From contig DFIE01000175.1 of the NCBI GenBank assembly GCA_002372735.1, positions 1 through 7,541 on the forward strand: a DNA stretch of 7,541 nt, in the 5' to 3' direction. This document shows, piece by piece, positions 1-5,931 of this stretch (its first letter is position 1; each line of letters opens with the position of its first letter). The notes under the pieces are model-generated. The model made no database searches, had not been told where the DNA came from, and was given only the letters and a program-made list of their open reading frames with translations. The position numbers were made by a program, and so were the translations under genes. The DNA is from Clostridiales bacterium UBA3705 (lineage in GTDB: Bacteria; Bacillota_A; Clostridia; Oscillospirales; Oscillospiraceae).

Positions 1-1224
1 GAGCAGAGCCTGTCCACCTTCTCCGCCCATATGCGCAACATTGTCCAGGTGGTGGACCAGTGCGACGACAGCTCCCTTGTACTCTTTGACGAGCTGGGCG
101 CCGGCACCGACCCCGCCGAGGGCGCCGCCCTGGCCATTGCCCTGATTGAGCACTGCCGGGCCATGGGCAGCCGGGTGGCTGCCACCACCCACTACGCAGA
201 GCTGAAGGTTTACGCCATGCGCACCCAGGGGGTCATTAACGCCTCCTGCGAGTTTGACGTAGAGACCCTGAAGCCCACGTATAAGCTGCTCATCGGCATC
301 CCGGGCAAATCCAACGCCTTTGCCATCTCCCGGCGCCTGGGGCTCAGCGAGGAGATCATCAACAAGGCACGCAACACCGTCAGCCAGAACGACCTGGACT
401 TTGAAGAGGTCCTTCACCAGCTGGAGCAGCAGCGCCAGCAGATGGAGGCCGCCCGGGAGGAGGCTGAGCGCCTGCGCCAGCAGACCCAGGAGAACAAAAA
501 GCAGGCCGACGAGTACTATGCCCAGATCAAGCGGCAGAAGGAGGAGGCCCAGGCCCAGGCCCGCAAGGAGGCCCAGTATATCATTGACGAGGCCCGGCGT
601 ACCGCCAACGCCGTCCAGGAGGAACTGAAGGCCCTGCGCAAGCAGATGCGGGATGCCGCCGACGCCCAGGGCGTCAATCTCAAGCAGGCGGAGCTGCGCC
701 GACAGCTGAACGAGGCGGAGGCCAGGCTGGCACCCAAGAAGGAGGCCGTGTCCCGGCCGGCTCCCAGCCGGGAGATCCGGGCAGGGGACACTGTAGAGCT
801 GCTGAAGCTGGGCACCAAGGCCACAGTGCTGGCGGTGAACAAGGACGGCACCTACCAGCTCCAGGCAGGCATCATGAAGGTGAACGTCAAGCCCGAGGAG
901 GTCTATCTGCTGGAAAACGAGCCCACTCAGGTCAAAAAGTTCATTGAAAAGACCCGCCGGGAGTTTAAAAACGAGGCCCAGTCCCCGGAGCTGGATCTGC
1001 GGGGCATGGACTCTCTGGAGGCGGCCTCCGTGCTGACCATCTTCCTGGACAACGCCTATATGGCCAATCTCCAGCAGGTGCGCATCATCCACGGCAAGGG
1101 CACCGGCGTCCTGCGCAAGATGGTCCACGAGGAGCTCAAAAAGCATAAGCGGGTCAAGAAATACCGCCTGGGCGTCTACGGCGAAGGGGAAGACGGCGTC
1201 ACCATCGCCGAGCTGAAAAACTGA
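1..1224 (+). CDS. mutS2: MutS2 family protein (C-terminal half, 5' partial)
   Basis: This is the C-terminal 407 residues of MutS2; the reading frame is open from base 1, so the true start lies left of the window. MutS2 is a dimeric ATPase related to MutS that lacks the mismatch-recognition domain. It is linked to suppression of homologous recombination and, in Bacillus subtilis, to splitting collided ribosomes. Visible parts, numbered from base 1: the conserved block around STFSAHMRNIV (5-15), the Walker B segment LVLFDELGAGTDP (25-37, with D30 and E31), the switch motif TTHY (62-65), a long charged coiled coil (about 130-240), a small beta-rich KOW-like segment (about 258-305), and a C-terminal Smr nuclease domain (about 328-407) with LDLRG (331-335) and HGKGTG (364-369). 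The C-terminus GVTIAELKN is typical of the family. The Walker A motif is outside the window. Identification is secure; the exact cellular role is known only from homologues. Confidence 0.97.
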   Translation, partial: EQSLSTFSAHMRNIVQVVDQCDDSSLVLFDELGAGTDPAEGAALAIALIEHCRAMGSRVAATTHYAELKVYAMRTQGVINASCEFDVETLKPTYKLLIGIPGKSNAFAISRRLGLSEEIINKARNTVSQNDLDFEEVLHQLEQQRQQMEAAREEAERLRQQTQENKKQADEYYAQIKRQKEEAQAQARKEAQYIIDEARRTANAVQEELKALRKQMRDAADAQGVNLKQAELRRQLNEAEARLAPKKEAVSRPAPSREIRAGDTVELLKLGTKATVLAVNKDGTYQLQAGIMKVNVKPEEVYLLENEPTQVKKFIEKTRREFKNEAQSPELDLRGMDSLEAASVLTIFLDNAYMANLQQVRIIHGKGTGVLRKMVHEELKKHKRVKKYRLGVYGEGEDGVTIAELKN

Positions 1225-1232
1225 GCCGATAT

Positions 1233-1259
1233 TTTTCTGCTGCAGTGACGTGCAGAAAA
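1233..1259. repeat. Short inverted repeat between mutS2 and the zinc-ribbon gene
   Basis: TTTTCTGC (1233-1240) and GCAGAAAA (1252-1259) form an 8-bp inverted repeat with an 11-base loop, starting 8 bases after the mutS2 stop. The 3' arm is followed by GGGAAATC rather than a T-run, so it does not look like a standard intrinsic terminator on the plus strand. It could protect the mutS2 mRNA end or be chance. Confidence 0.35.
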
Positions 1260-1299
1260 GGGAAATCTGACGGAACTGATTGTGGAAATGGAGAACACC

Positions 1300-2448
1300 A
1301 TGAGAACCTGTACCAATTGCAATCGAGCCTTTCAGTCGGGACGTTTTTGCCCTCTGTGCGGTAAGCCTCTTGTCATTTACCCCCAGCAGGACACGCGGCA
1401 ACGCACAGGGCAAGCTTTTGCTCGAAAAGGGGAGCAGTCCGATCTCCGGCTCACGGGCTATATTCCTGCCTCTCAGACACCTGCAAGCAAATCTAAAACC
1501 CAGCAGGGGCGATTCTCCCTACGACAGGCAATGATATTGATGAGTATTTTTTGCTCTGTGTCGGCCGTATTGATTACTCTGCACCTTACCGGTGCCCTAC
1601 ACCCCAAAGAGGAAGCCATGCAGGAAGCACCCGGTGTGGTTATGGAGGCCGACTCTGACCTGCCAGATGGGAGCACAGCGCCAGGTGTCGCTGCCCCTGT
1701 GCTACAGGACACGATGACACCGGAACCGATTGCGACAGAAAATTTGCCGCCTCGCATGACCGCAGTGCCAGACCAGCCCGCAGCCTTGCCGGAGAGCACA
1801 CAACCCCCAAAATCGTCCGTTGACCCCCTGGAGAACTGCGTTTGGACCTATGATGAATTGTTCTCATCCCTTGAGCCGGATCTGTGGCGGGATGAGAGCG
1901 TATTACAGGATGATTGGGATTCGTATCGCGAAGCAATGTCGTCACAGCGGGAAAAGGATCTCTGGGACCGGGTGTTTCGGGAAGCTGACGTGGATTTCAA
2001 TTATGTGGAGTTGATTAGCAGTTGGAGATATGGGGATTTCGACGGCAACGGCGTGACAGAGGCTTTTGTGGAGATTGGTCGATTTAGCCATGATTTTTAT
2101 CTTTTCACTGATACCTACTATGTGGATGACAATGGCGTTGTGGACCTCCATGGCTCAGGCGCCGGTATGAACAGCTATTTGATTGATTGTTCCGGCCAAA
2201 AGCTGTATGTGTGGATGGCCTGCAGCGCAGCACGCCTTGTTTCAGATGTGTACGGTGTCAGTACGGTGAATGGCGTATCAAGACCCTATGAATTGGCGAT
2301 CTCAGGCAATTGCTTGATATTTGAGCAGGACGGAAATCTCTACGGCGCGTTTGAGATCGAAAACAGCGAGAATTACGTCATTCACCGCCTGGAGTGGAAT
2401 GCCGAAAGCGGCCAGCTGGTGCTGCCCAGTGTGCGGCCCAATCCCTGA
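1300..2448 (+). CDS. Zinc-ribbon, single-pass membrane protein of unknown function
   Basis: I do not recognise this 382-residue protein as a named family. The start is ATG 1300 because GGAG (1290-1293) sits six bases upstream; GTG 1282 and ATG 1288 are in frame but have no comparable site. Order of parts: a zinc ribbon with C4-x2-C7 and C17-x2-C20 (residues 1-24); a basic, Gln/Ser-rich stretch; one hydrophobic helix (about 76-98, from AMILMSIF to LHLTGAL); an acidic, Pro/Thr/Ala-rich low-complexity linker (about 101-175); and an aromatic, acidic C-terminal domain. That domain contains GDFDGNGVTEAF (245-256), which resembles EF-hand, dockerin or FG-GAP calcium loops. Basic residues before the helix and acidic ones after it suggest a cytoplasmic zinc ribbon and an extracellular C-terminal domain. 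Codons are less GC-rich than in the flanking genes, so it may be an acquired or weakly expressed accessory gene. It lies 75 bp after mutS2, with no clear own promoter. Signalling or envelope sensing is possible but not shown. Confidence 0.85.
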   Translation: MRTCTNCNRAFQSGRFCPLCGKPLVIYPQQDTRQRTGQAFARKGEQSDLRLTGYIPASQTPASKSKTQQGRFSLRQAMILMSIFCSVSAVLITLHLTGALHPKEEAMQEAPGVVMEADSDLPDGSTAPGVAAPVLQDTMTPEPIATENLPPRMTAVPDQPAALPESTQPPKSSVDPLENCVWTYDELFSSLEPDLWRDESVLQDDWDSYREAMSSQREKDLWDRVFREADVDFNYVELISSWRYGDFDGNGVTEAFVEIGRFSHDFYLFTDTYYVDDNGVVDLHGSGAGMNSYLIDCSGQKLYVWMACSAARLVSDVYGVSTVNGVSRPYELAISGNCLIFEQDGNLYGAFEIENSENYVIHRLEWNAESGQLVLPSVRPNP

Positions 2449-2550
2449 CATTACAACGTGAATCCGGGGAGGGAAAGATACACCGCTTTGCTTTTTGCCG
2501 GATAATACGCCTTTCACACGCTCGGGAGGGATATTTCACATAGATTTTGC

Positions 2551-2579
2551 TTGACAATCCGATTTAAAACGTGTATATT
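2551..2579 (+). promoter_or_regulatory. Sigma-A type promoter for the HPr-like gene
   Basis: A perfect -35 box TTGACA (2551-2556) is followed after 17 bases by TATATT (2574-2579), one mismatch from TATAAT, in a clearly AT-rich patch. Transcription would start near 2586, giving a leader of about 50 bases before the HPr-like gene. I saw no catabolite-response (cre) box on reading. Confidence 0.85.
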
Positions 2580-2593
2580 CAATTTGTTCAATT
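2578..2593 (+). repeat. Direct repeat TTCAATT at the expected transcription start
   Basis: TTCAATT occurs at 2578-2584 and again at 2587-2593, a 9-base step, spanning the end of the -10 box and the expected start site. It might be a regulator half-site pair, but in AT-rich DNA it could be chance. Confidence 0.3.
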
Positions 2594-2618
2594 CAGTGGC
2601 CCCTGCGCCGATGCTGAA
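2592..2618 (+). other. Possible leader hairpin upstream of the HPr-like gene
   Basis: TTCAG (2592-2596) pairs with CTGAA (2614-2618), and inside it GGC (2598-2600) pairs with GCC (2607-2609), leaving a small internal loop. The hairpin ends six bases before the AAGGA ribosome binding site (2624-2628). It could shape translation or mRNA stability. The pairing is short. Confidence 0.3.
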
Positions 2619-2638
2619 CCGGAAAGGAAGAGTGAGTG

Positions 2639-2899
2639 ATGTACACTGAAACGACGGTTGTAAAATGCGCCTCCGGCCTGCATAACAAGCAGGCAACCTA
2701 CTTTATCCAAAAGGCCAATGATTTCAAATCCGGCATTTGGATTGAGGCTGAGGATCGCAGAATCAACGCCAAGAGCCTGCTGGGCGTTCTCTCCATGGCG
2801 ATCGTGACCGGCACCGAGGTGACTCTGATTGCTGACGGCCCCGATGAGCAGGAGGCTGTCCGCACCCTGGCCGATATGCTCCAGGAAGACCTGTTCTGA
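2639..2899 (+). CDS. HPr/Crh-like PTS phosphocarrier family protein
   Basis: This 86-residue protein has the length and fold pattern of HPr, the small cytoplasmic carrier that takes phosphate from Enzyme I on His15 and, in Firmicutes, is phosphorylated on Ser46 by HPr kinase to act with CcpA in catabolite control. With ATG 2639 as start, His15 (in GLHNKQA, 13-19) and Ser46 (in NAKSLLGVLSMAI, 43-55) fall exactly at the canonical positions. GTG 2636 is an alternative start one codon upstream; AAGGA (2624-2628) lies 10 bases before the ATG and 7 before the GTG. The active-site loop is unusual: canonical HPr has H-A-R-P after the Leu, here H-N-K-Q, so the phosphate-stabilising Arg17 is Lys and Pro18 is Gln. 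The region TGTEVTLIADGPDEQEA recalls Crh, the regulatory paralogue, which however has Gln at position 15. The gene has its own promoter and terminator. Family membership is sure; a transport or regulatory role is open. Confidence 0.93.
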   Translation: MYTETTVVKCASGLHNKQATYFIQKANDFKSGIWIEAEDRRINAKSLLGVLSMAIVTGTEVTLIADGPDEQEAVRTLADMLQEDLF

Positions 2900-2908
2900 C
2901 GCAATCAC

Positions 2909-2943
2909 GCCCCAAAGACGTCCGCGCCTTTGGGGCCCTTTTT
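2909..2943 (+). terminator. Intrinsic terminator after the HPr-like gene
   Basis: A perfect 9-bp stem GCCCCAAAG (2909-2917) / CTTTGGGGC (2928-2936) with a 10-base loop is followed by CC and TTTTT (2939-2943). It begins nine bases after the HPr-like stop codon and ends 13 bases before the uvrC start, so it should separate the two transcripts. Confidence 0.9.
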
Positions 2944-2956
2944 ATCATTGAATGCC

Positions 2957-4783
2957 ATGACAAAAGCCGAACTGAAGGAGAAGGCCCTCTCTCTGCCCCT
3001 GGCGCCCGGGGTCTATCTGATGCAAAACAGCGCCGGGGAAATCATCTATGTGGGCAAGGCCAAAAAGCTGAAAAACCGGGTCAGCCAGTATTTTATCGAA
3101 TCCGCCGCCCACACGCCCAAAACCAGGCTGATGGTCTCCAAAATCGACCATTTTGACGTGATCATTGCGGCCTCGGAATTTGAGGCCCTGGTGCTGGAGT
3201 GCAGCCTGATCAAGCGCCACATGCCCAAGTACAACATCCTGCTCAAGGACGACAAGGGCTACCCCTATCTGCGCCTGGACCTGCGCGAGCTCTATCCCAC
3301 CATGACCCTGGCGCCCAAGGCCATCCAGGATGGGGCCCGGTACTTCGGCCCCTACGGAGGCAGATATCTGACCCAAAAGCTCATTGACACCCTGCGCCTG
3401 ACCTTTTTGCTGCCCGGCTGCGGCAAGCAGTTCCCCCGGGACATCGGCAAGGAGCGCCCCTGTCTCAACTATCAGATGGGCAATTGCGAGGGCTGGTGCC
3501 AGGGCAAGCCGGACCAGGCGGAGTACCACGCCCGGATGGAGCAGGTCCAGAGCCTGCTGGCCGGCAATTACAAGAGCGTGGCCGCCCAGCTGAAGGAGCA
3601 GATGCTCCTGGCCTCCGACGCCCTGGAGTTTGAACGTGCGGCCCAGCTGCGTGACCGGCTGAAGGCTATTCAGGCCCTGGGCCAGAAGCAGCTGGTCACC
3701 GCCGGCACCCTGGCGGACACTGACGCCATCGGCTATTACCAAACCGAGACCAAGGGCTGCTTTGCGGTGCTGCACCATGTGGGCGGCAACCTGGTGGACA
3801 AGGAATACCAGCTGGTATCCCCCTCTGACAGCGTGGAGGAGGCAGTCTCCACCCTGGTCAAGCAGTACTATCTCTCCCGGGGCGCCGCGCCCAAGCGGAT
3901 TTTGCTGCCGGTGGAGATGGAGGACGCCCCGCTCTTTGCCCAGCTGCTGCTGCAGCAGCTGCAAAAGAACGTACGCATCCTCACCCCCCAGCGGGGGGAC
4001 AACACCCGCCTGGTGGAGCTGGCAGTGAAAAACGCCCGGGAGGAGTGCGAGCGCCTTACCACCCGGGAGGAGAAGCAGCTGGGGCTGCTGCGCCAGCTGC
4101 AGCAGCTGTTGGGCCTGCCGGACCTGCCCCGACGCATGGAGTCCTACGACATCTCCAACACTGCCGGCACAGACATTGTGGCCTCCATGGTGGTCTTTGA
4201 AGACGGCAAGCCCCGCAAGAGCGACTATCGCCGCTTCAAGGTGGAGGGGCTCACCGACCAGGACGACTACGCCTCCATGCGCCAGGTGCTGCACCGCCGG
4301 TTTGCCCACTACCTGGCCGGAGACAAGGGCTTTGACCGCCGACCGGATCTGTTGCTCATTGACGGCGGCACCGCCCATGCCCAGGCCGTGCTGGAGGAGC
4401 TGACCCCCATGGGCATTGACGTGCCCATCTTCGGCATGGTCAAGGACGACCGCCACCGCACCCGGGCCCTGGTCACGCCCCAGGGGGAGGAGATCGGCAT
4501 TGCCGCCCGGCAGAGCCTGTTTGCCCTGATCGGCAATATCCAGGAGCAGACCCACAACTTTGCCATCACCTATCACCGCAAGCTGCGCTCCAAGCGCATG
4601 CGCCACAGCACCCTGGAGGACATCCCCGGCATCGGGGAAAAGCGGCGGCAGCAGCTTATGGCCCAGTTCAAGACCGTCGGCGCCATCCGCCAGGCCCGGC
4701 TGGAGGAGCTGCAGCGGGTGCTGCCCCGGGACGCGGCCATGGCGGTGTATCAACATTTTCACAATCCGGAGGAAGAAGCATGA
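2957..4783 (+). CDS. uvrC: Excinuclease ABC subunit C (UvrC)
   Basis: UvrC (608 residues) is the nuclease of nucleotide excision repair: recruited by UvrB at a lesion, it cuts 3' and then 5' of the damage. Parts in order: GIY-YIG nuclease (about 15-95) with GVY (18-20), YVG (31-33), R41 and E76; a four-cysteine region C155, C169, C177, C181, matching the spacing of the cysteines reported to hold a 4Fe-4S cluster in E. coli UvrC; the UvrB-binding UVR motif (about 211-241, EFERAAQLRDRL); the RNase H-like 5' nuclease with D398 (SYDISN), the DQDDYA block (434-439), D469 (LLLIDGG) and H533 (QTHNFAI); and tandem helix-hairpin-helix DNA binding (about 554-604, DIPGIGEKRR). All key residues are present and length is normal. 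ATG 2957 gives the usual UvrC N-terminus; in-frame TTG 2930 lies in the terminator and TTG 2948 adds three residues. No Shine-Dalgarno is visible before any of them. It overlaps rsmD by 4 bases. Confidence 0.98.
   Translation: MTKAELKEKALSLPLAPGVYLMQNSAGEIIYVGKAKKLKNRVSQYFIESAAHTPKTRLMVSKIDHFDVIIAASEFEALVLECSLIKRHMPKYNILLKDDKGYPYLRLDLRELYPTMTLAPKAIQDGARYFGPYGGRYLTQKLIDTLRLTFLLPGCGKQFPRDIGKERPCLNYQMGNCEGWCQGKPDQAEYHARMEQVQSLLAGNYKSVAAQLKEQMLLASDALEFERAAQLRDRLKAIQALGQKQLVTAGTLADTDAIGYYQTETKGCFAVLHHVGGNLVDKEYQLVSPSDSVEEAVSTLVKQYYLSRGAAPKRILLPVEMEDAPLFAQLLLQQLQKNVRILTPQRGDNTRLVELAVKNAREECERLTTREEKQLGLLRQLQQLLGLPDLPRRMESYDISNTAGTDIVASMVVFEDGKPRKSDYRRFKVEGLTDQDDYASMRQVLHRRFAHYLAGDKGFDRRPDLLLIDGGTAHAQAVLEELTPMGIDVPIFGMVKDDRHRTRALVTPQGEEIGIAARQSLFALIGNIQEQTHNFAITYHRKLRSKRMRHSTLEDIPGIGEKRRQQLMAQFKTVGAIRQARLEELQRVLPRDAAMAVYQHFHNPEEEA
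4768..4772 (+). promoter_or_regulatory. Ribosome binding site of rsmD inside the uvrC end
   Basis: GGAGG lies seven bases before ATG 4780, within the last codons of uvrC. It fixes the rsmD start and, with the ATGA stop-start overlap, supports translational coupling. Confidence 0.85.
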
Positions 4784-5325
4784 GAGTCATTGCCGGTACC
4801 GCCCGCTCCATCCCACTGAAAAGCCGGGAGGGACTGGACACCAGACCCACTACAGACCGGGTCAAGGAGGCCCTGTTTAATATCATCCAGTTTGAGATCG
4901 AGGGTCGGCAGGTGCTGGATCTCTTCGGCGGCAGCGGGGCCCTGGCCATCGAGGCCCTCTCCCGGGGCGCGGCCCACGCGGACATTGTGGACCACAGCCC
5001 GGAGGCCCTTGCCGTCATCCGGGAGAACCTGATCCGCACCGGGCTTGCCGAACGGGCCTCTGTGATTCGTTCGGACTACCTGTCATACCTGAATTCCTGC
5101 AAAAAACGGTACGAAATCATCTTTTTGGACCCGCCTTATGCAGAAAAATTCCTGGAAAATGCAATAAAACGGATTTCAGAAATTGACATATTGAAATCTG
5201 GTGGTATAATAATATGCGAGCGACCGGCGGGAAAACCCCTGGACGGATACGATTCCGGCCTGCTCCGCTCTAAGGACTACCGCTACGGCAAGACGGTGAT
5301 CAACCTCTTCCGCCGGCAGGCCTGA
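4780..5325 (+). CDS. rsmD: 16S rRNA (guanine(966)-N(2))-methyltransferase RsmD
   Basis: RsmD (181 residues, normal length) methylates N2 of G966 in 16S rRNA using S-adenosylmethionine during small-subunit assembly. The N-terminus MRVIAGTARSIPL and the block TRPTTDRVKEALFNI (21-35) are characteristic of the family. The SAM-binding motif I is VLDLFGGSGALAIEALSRG (45-63), with Gly where most members have Ala (FAGSG). The catalytic DPPY is at 117-120, followed by the usual GGIIICE strand (141-147). The start is set by GGAGG at 4768-4772, and the ATG overlaps the uvrC stop (ATGA), so the two genes are probably co-translated. From about 5095 to 5215 the gene is strikingly AT-rich compared with its first half, and this patch contains a consensus promoter. 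The protein reads intact across it, so I see no sign of damage. Confidence 0.96.
   Translation: MRVIAGTARSIPLKSREGLDTRPTTDRVKEALFNIIQFEIEGRQVLDLFGGSGALAIEALSRGAAHADIVDHSPEALAVIRENLIRTGLAERASVIRSDYLSYLNSCKKRYEIIFLDPPYAEKFLENAIKRISEIDILKSGGIIICERPAGKPLDGYDSGLLRSKDYRYGKTVINLFRRQA
5183..5210 (+). promoter_or_regulatory. Consensus extended -10 sigma-A promoter inside rsmD
   Basis: TTGACA (5183-5188) and TATAAT (5205-5210) are both perfect, separated by 16 bases, and TGG (5202-5204) directly before the -10 box makes an extended -10. Transcription would start near 5217, giving a leader of about 130 bases that runs through the end of rsmD to the coiled-coil protein gene at 5348. That gene is followed by its own terminator, so this looks like an independent unit. 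Confidence 0.8.
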
Positions 5326-5333
5326 AAACATAC

Positions 5334-5339
5334 AGGAGG
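5334..5339 (+). promoter_or_regulatory. Strong ribosome binding site of the coiled-coil protein gene
   Basis: AGGAGG lies eight bases before ATG 5348, in the 22-bp gap after rsmD. It is a full consensus site and fits a well-translated gene. Confidence 0.85.
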
Positions 5340-5347
5340 AAACGCAC

Positions 5348-5857
5348 ATGAACGAACGTGGAATTGAAGAAGTCATCAGCACATTATACGAAATGGTACA
5401 GGATGCTCGGGGGCTTCCGTTGGGCGTGGATAAGTGCATTGTGGAGCGGGACAGAGTTCTGGATCTTCTTGACGAAATCAGCAATCAGCTGCCCGGCGAG
5501 CTCAAGCAGGCCCGTACCATCGTAGAGTCCAGAGGCGAGGTCATCAACAACGCCAAGCGCGAGGCTGAGAATATCCTCAAGCAGGCCCAGGCCCAGGCCC
5601 GGCAGATGGTCTCTGACGACGAGATCTGTCGCCAGGCGCAGGTTGAGGCTGCCGAGATGATCAAGGCCGCCCAGGACAAGATCAAAGAGCTGAAGGAAGT
5701 CACCAACGACTACGTGGACGACGCCCTGCGCCGCACCGAGGAATCCATCAGCGAGGCCCTCGGCCAGATCAAAGACGCCCGGGGCAAGTTCAACGCTCTG
5801 GTCGGCGCCCAGCAGCAGCCCGCCAAGAACCCTGCCATTATTGAAGAAATTGACTAA
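5348..5857 (+). CDS. Coiled-coil protein, clostridial V-ATPase subunit H-like family
   Basis: This 169-residue soluble protein is mostly a charged coiled coil. It resembles a clostridial family often labelled ATPase or vacuolar-type H+-ATPase subunit H because of similarity to stator-stalk and F0 subunit b helices; no ATPase activity is implied. Residues 1-50 are conserved-looking and non-repetitive (ISTLYEMVQDARGLPL, then a DKC-VERDRVLDLLDEI segment, ending in LPGE). Residues about 52-150 form a long helix with Ala/Glu/Lys/Gln heptads, including KQAQAQAR (78-85). The tail (about 153-169) is Gln/Pro-rich and acidic. There is no signal peptide, membrane helix or nucleotide-binding motif. The N-terminal block followed by a coiled coil also recalls DivIVA-type proteins, so a scaffold role is possible, but function is unknown. 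It has a consensus promoter inside rsmD, a strong ribosome binding site and its own terminator, which suggests substantial independent expression. Confidence 0.88.
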   Translation: MNERGIEEVISTLYEMVQDARGLPLGVDKCIVERDRVLDLLDEISNQLPGELKQARTIVESRGEVINNAKREAENILKQAQAQARQMVSDDEICRQAQVEAAEMIKAAQDKIKELKEVTNDYVDDALRRTEESISEALGQIKDARGKFNALVGAQQQPAKNPAIIEEID

Positions 5858-5868
5858 CGACGTCCGTG

Positions 5869-5901
5869 AACAGCCCAATTGAATCGATTGGGCTGTTTTT
5901 T
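5869..5901 (+). terminator. Intrinsic terminator after the coiled-coil protein gene
   Basis: A perfect 11-bp stem AACAGCCCAAT (5869-5879) / ATTGGGCTGTT (5887-5897) with a 7-base loop runs into six T residues (5896-5901). It starts 11 bases after the stop codon and ends 30 bases before the phosphohexomutase start. Confidence 0.93.
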
Positions 5902-5931
5902 CCGTGACCACAAAAGAAAGGAATGTATTAA

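Noticed and set aside
516..851. Minus-strand frame opposite mutS2
   Set aside because: Low-complexity Ser/Arg/Ala product opposite the mutS2 coiled coil, no supporting start signal.
1282..1299. Earlier GTG 1282 or ATG 1288 start for the zinc-ribbon protein
   Set aside because: ATG 1300 has GGAG at ideal spacing and puts the zinc ribbon at the very N-terminus; the upstream starts lack a comparable site.
2463..2502. Possible terminator after the zinc-ribbon gene (TCCGG to CCGGA)
   Set aside because: Only a five-base outer pairing with a long loop; the T-run lies inside the loop rather than after the stem.
2658..2686. Possible uvrC promoter inside the HPr-like gene (TTGTAA, 17 bases, CATAAC)
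   Set aside because: Each box matches consensus at only four of six positions, which is too weak to annotate without transcript data.
2930..2956. TTG 2930 as uvrC start
   Set aside because: It would begin inside the 3' arm of the terminator stem and add nine residues not expected in UvrC; ATG 2957 matches the family N-terminus.
2945..4762. Uninterrupted 605-codon minus-strand frame opposite uvrC
   Set aside because: It mirrors uvrC over nearly its whole length; its product is the Leu/Gly/Gln/His-rich composition expected from the complement of GC-rich codons, with no recognisable domain. uvrC itself is complete with all catalytic residues.
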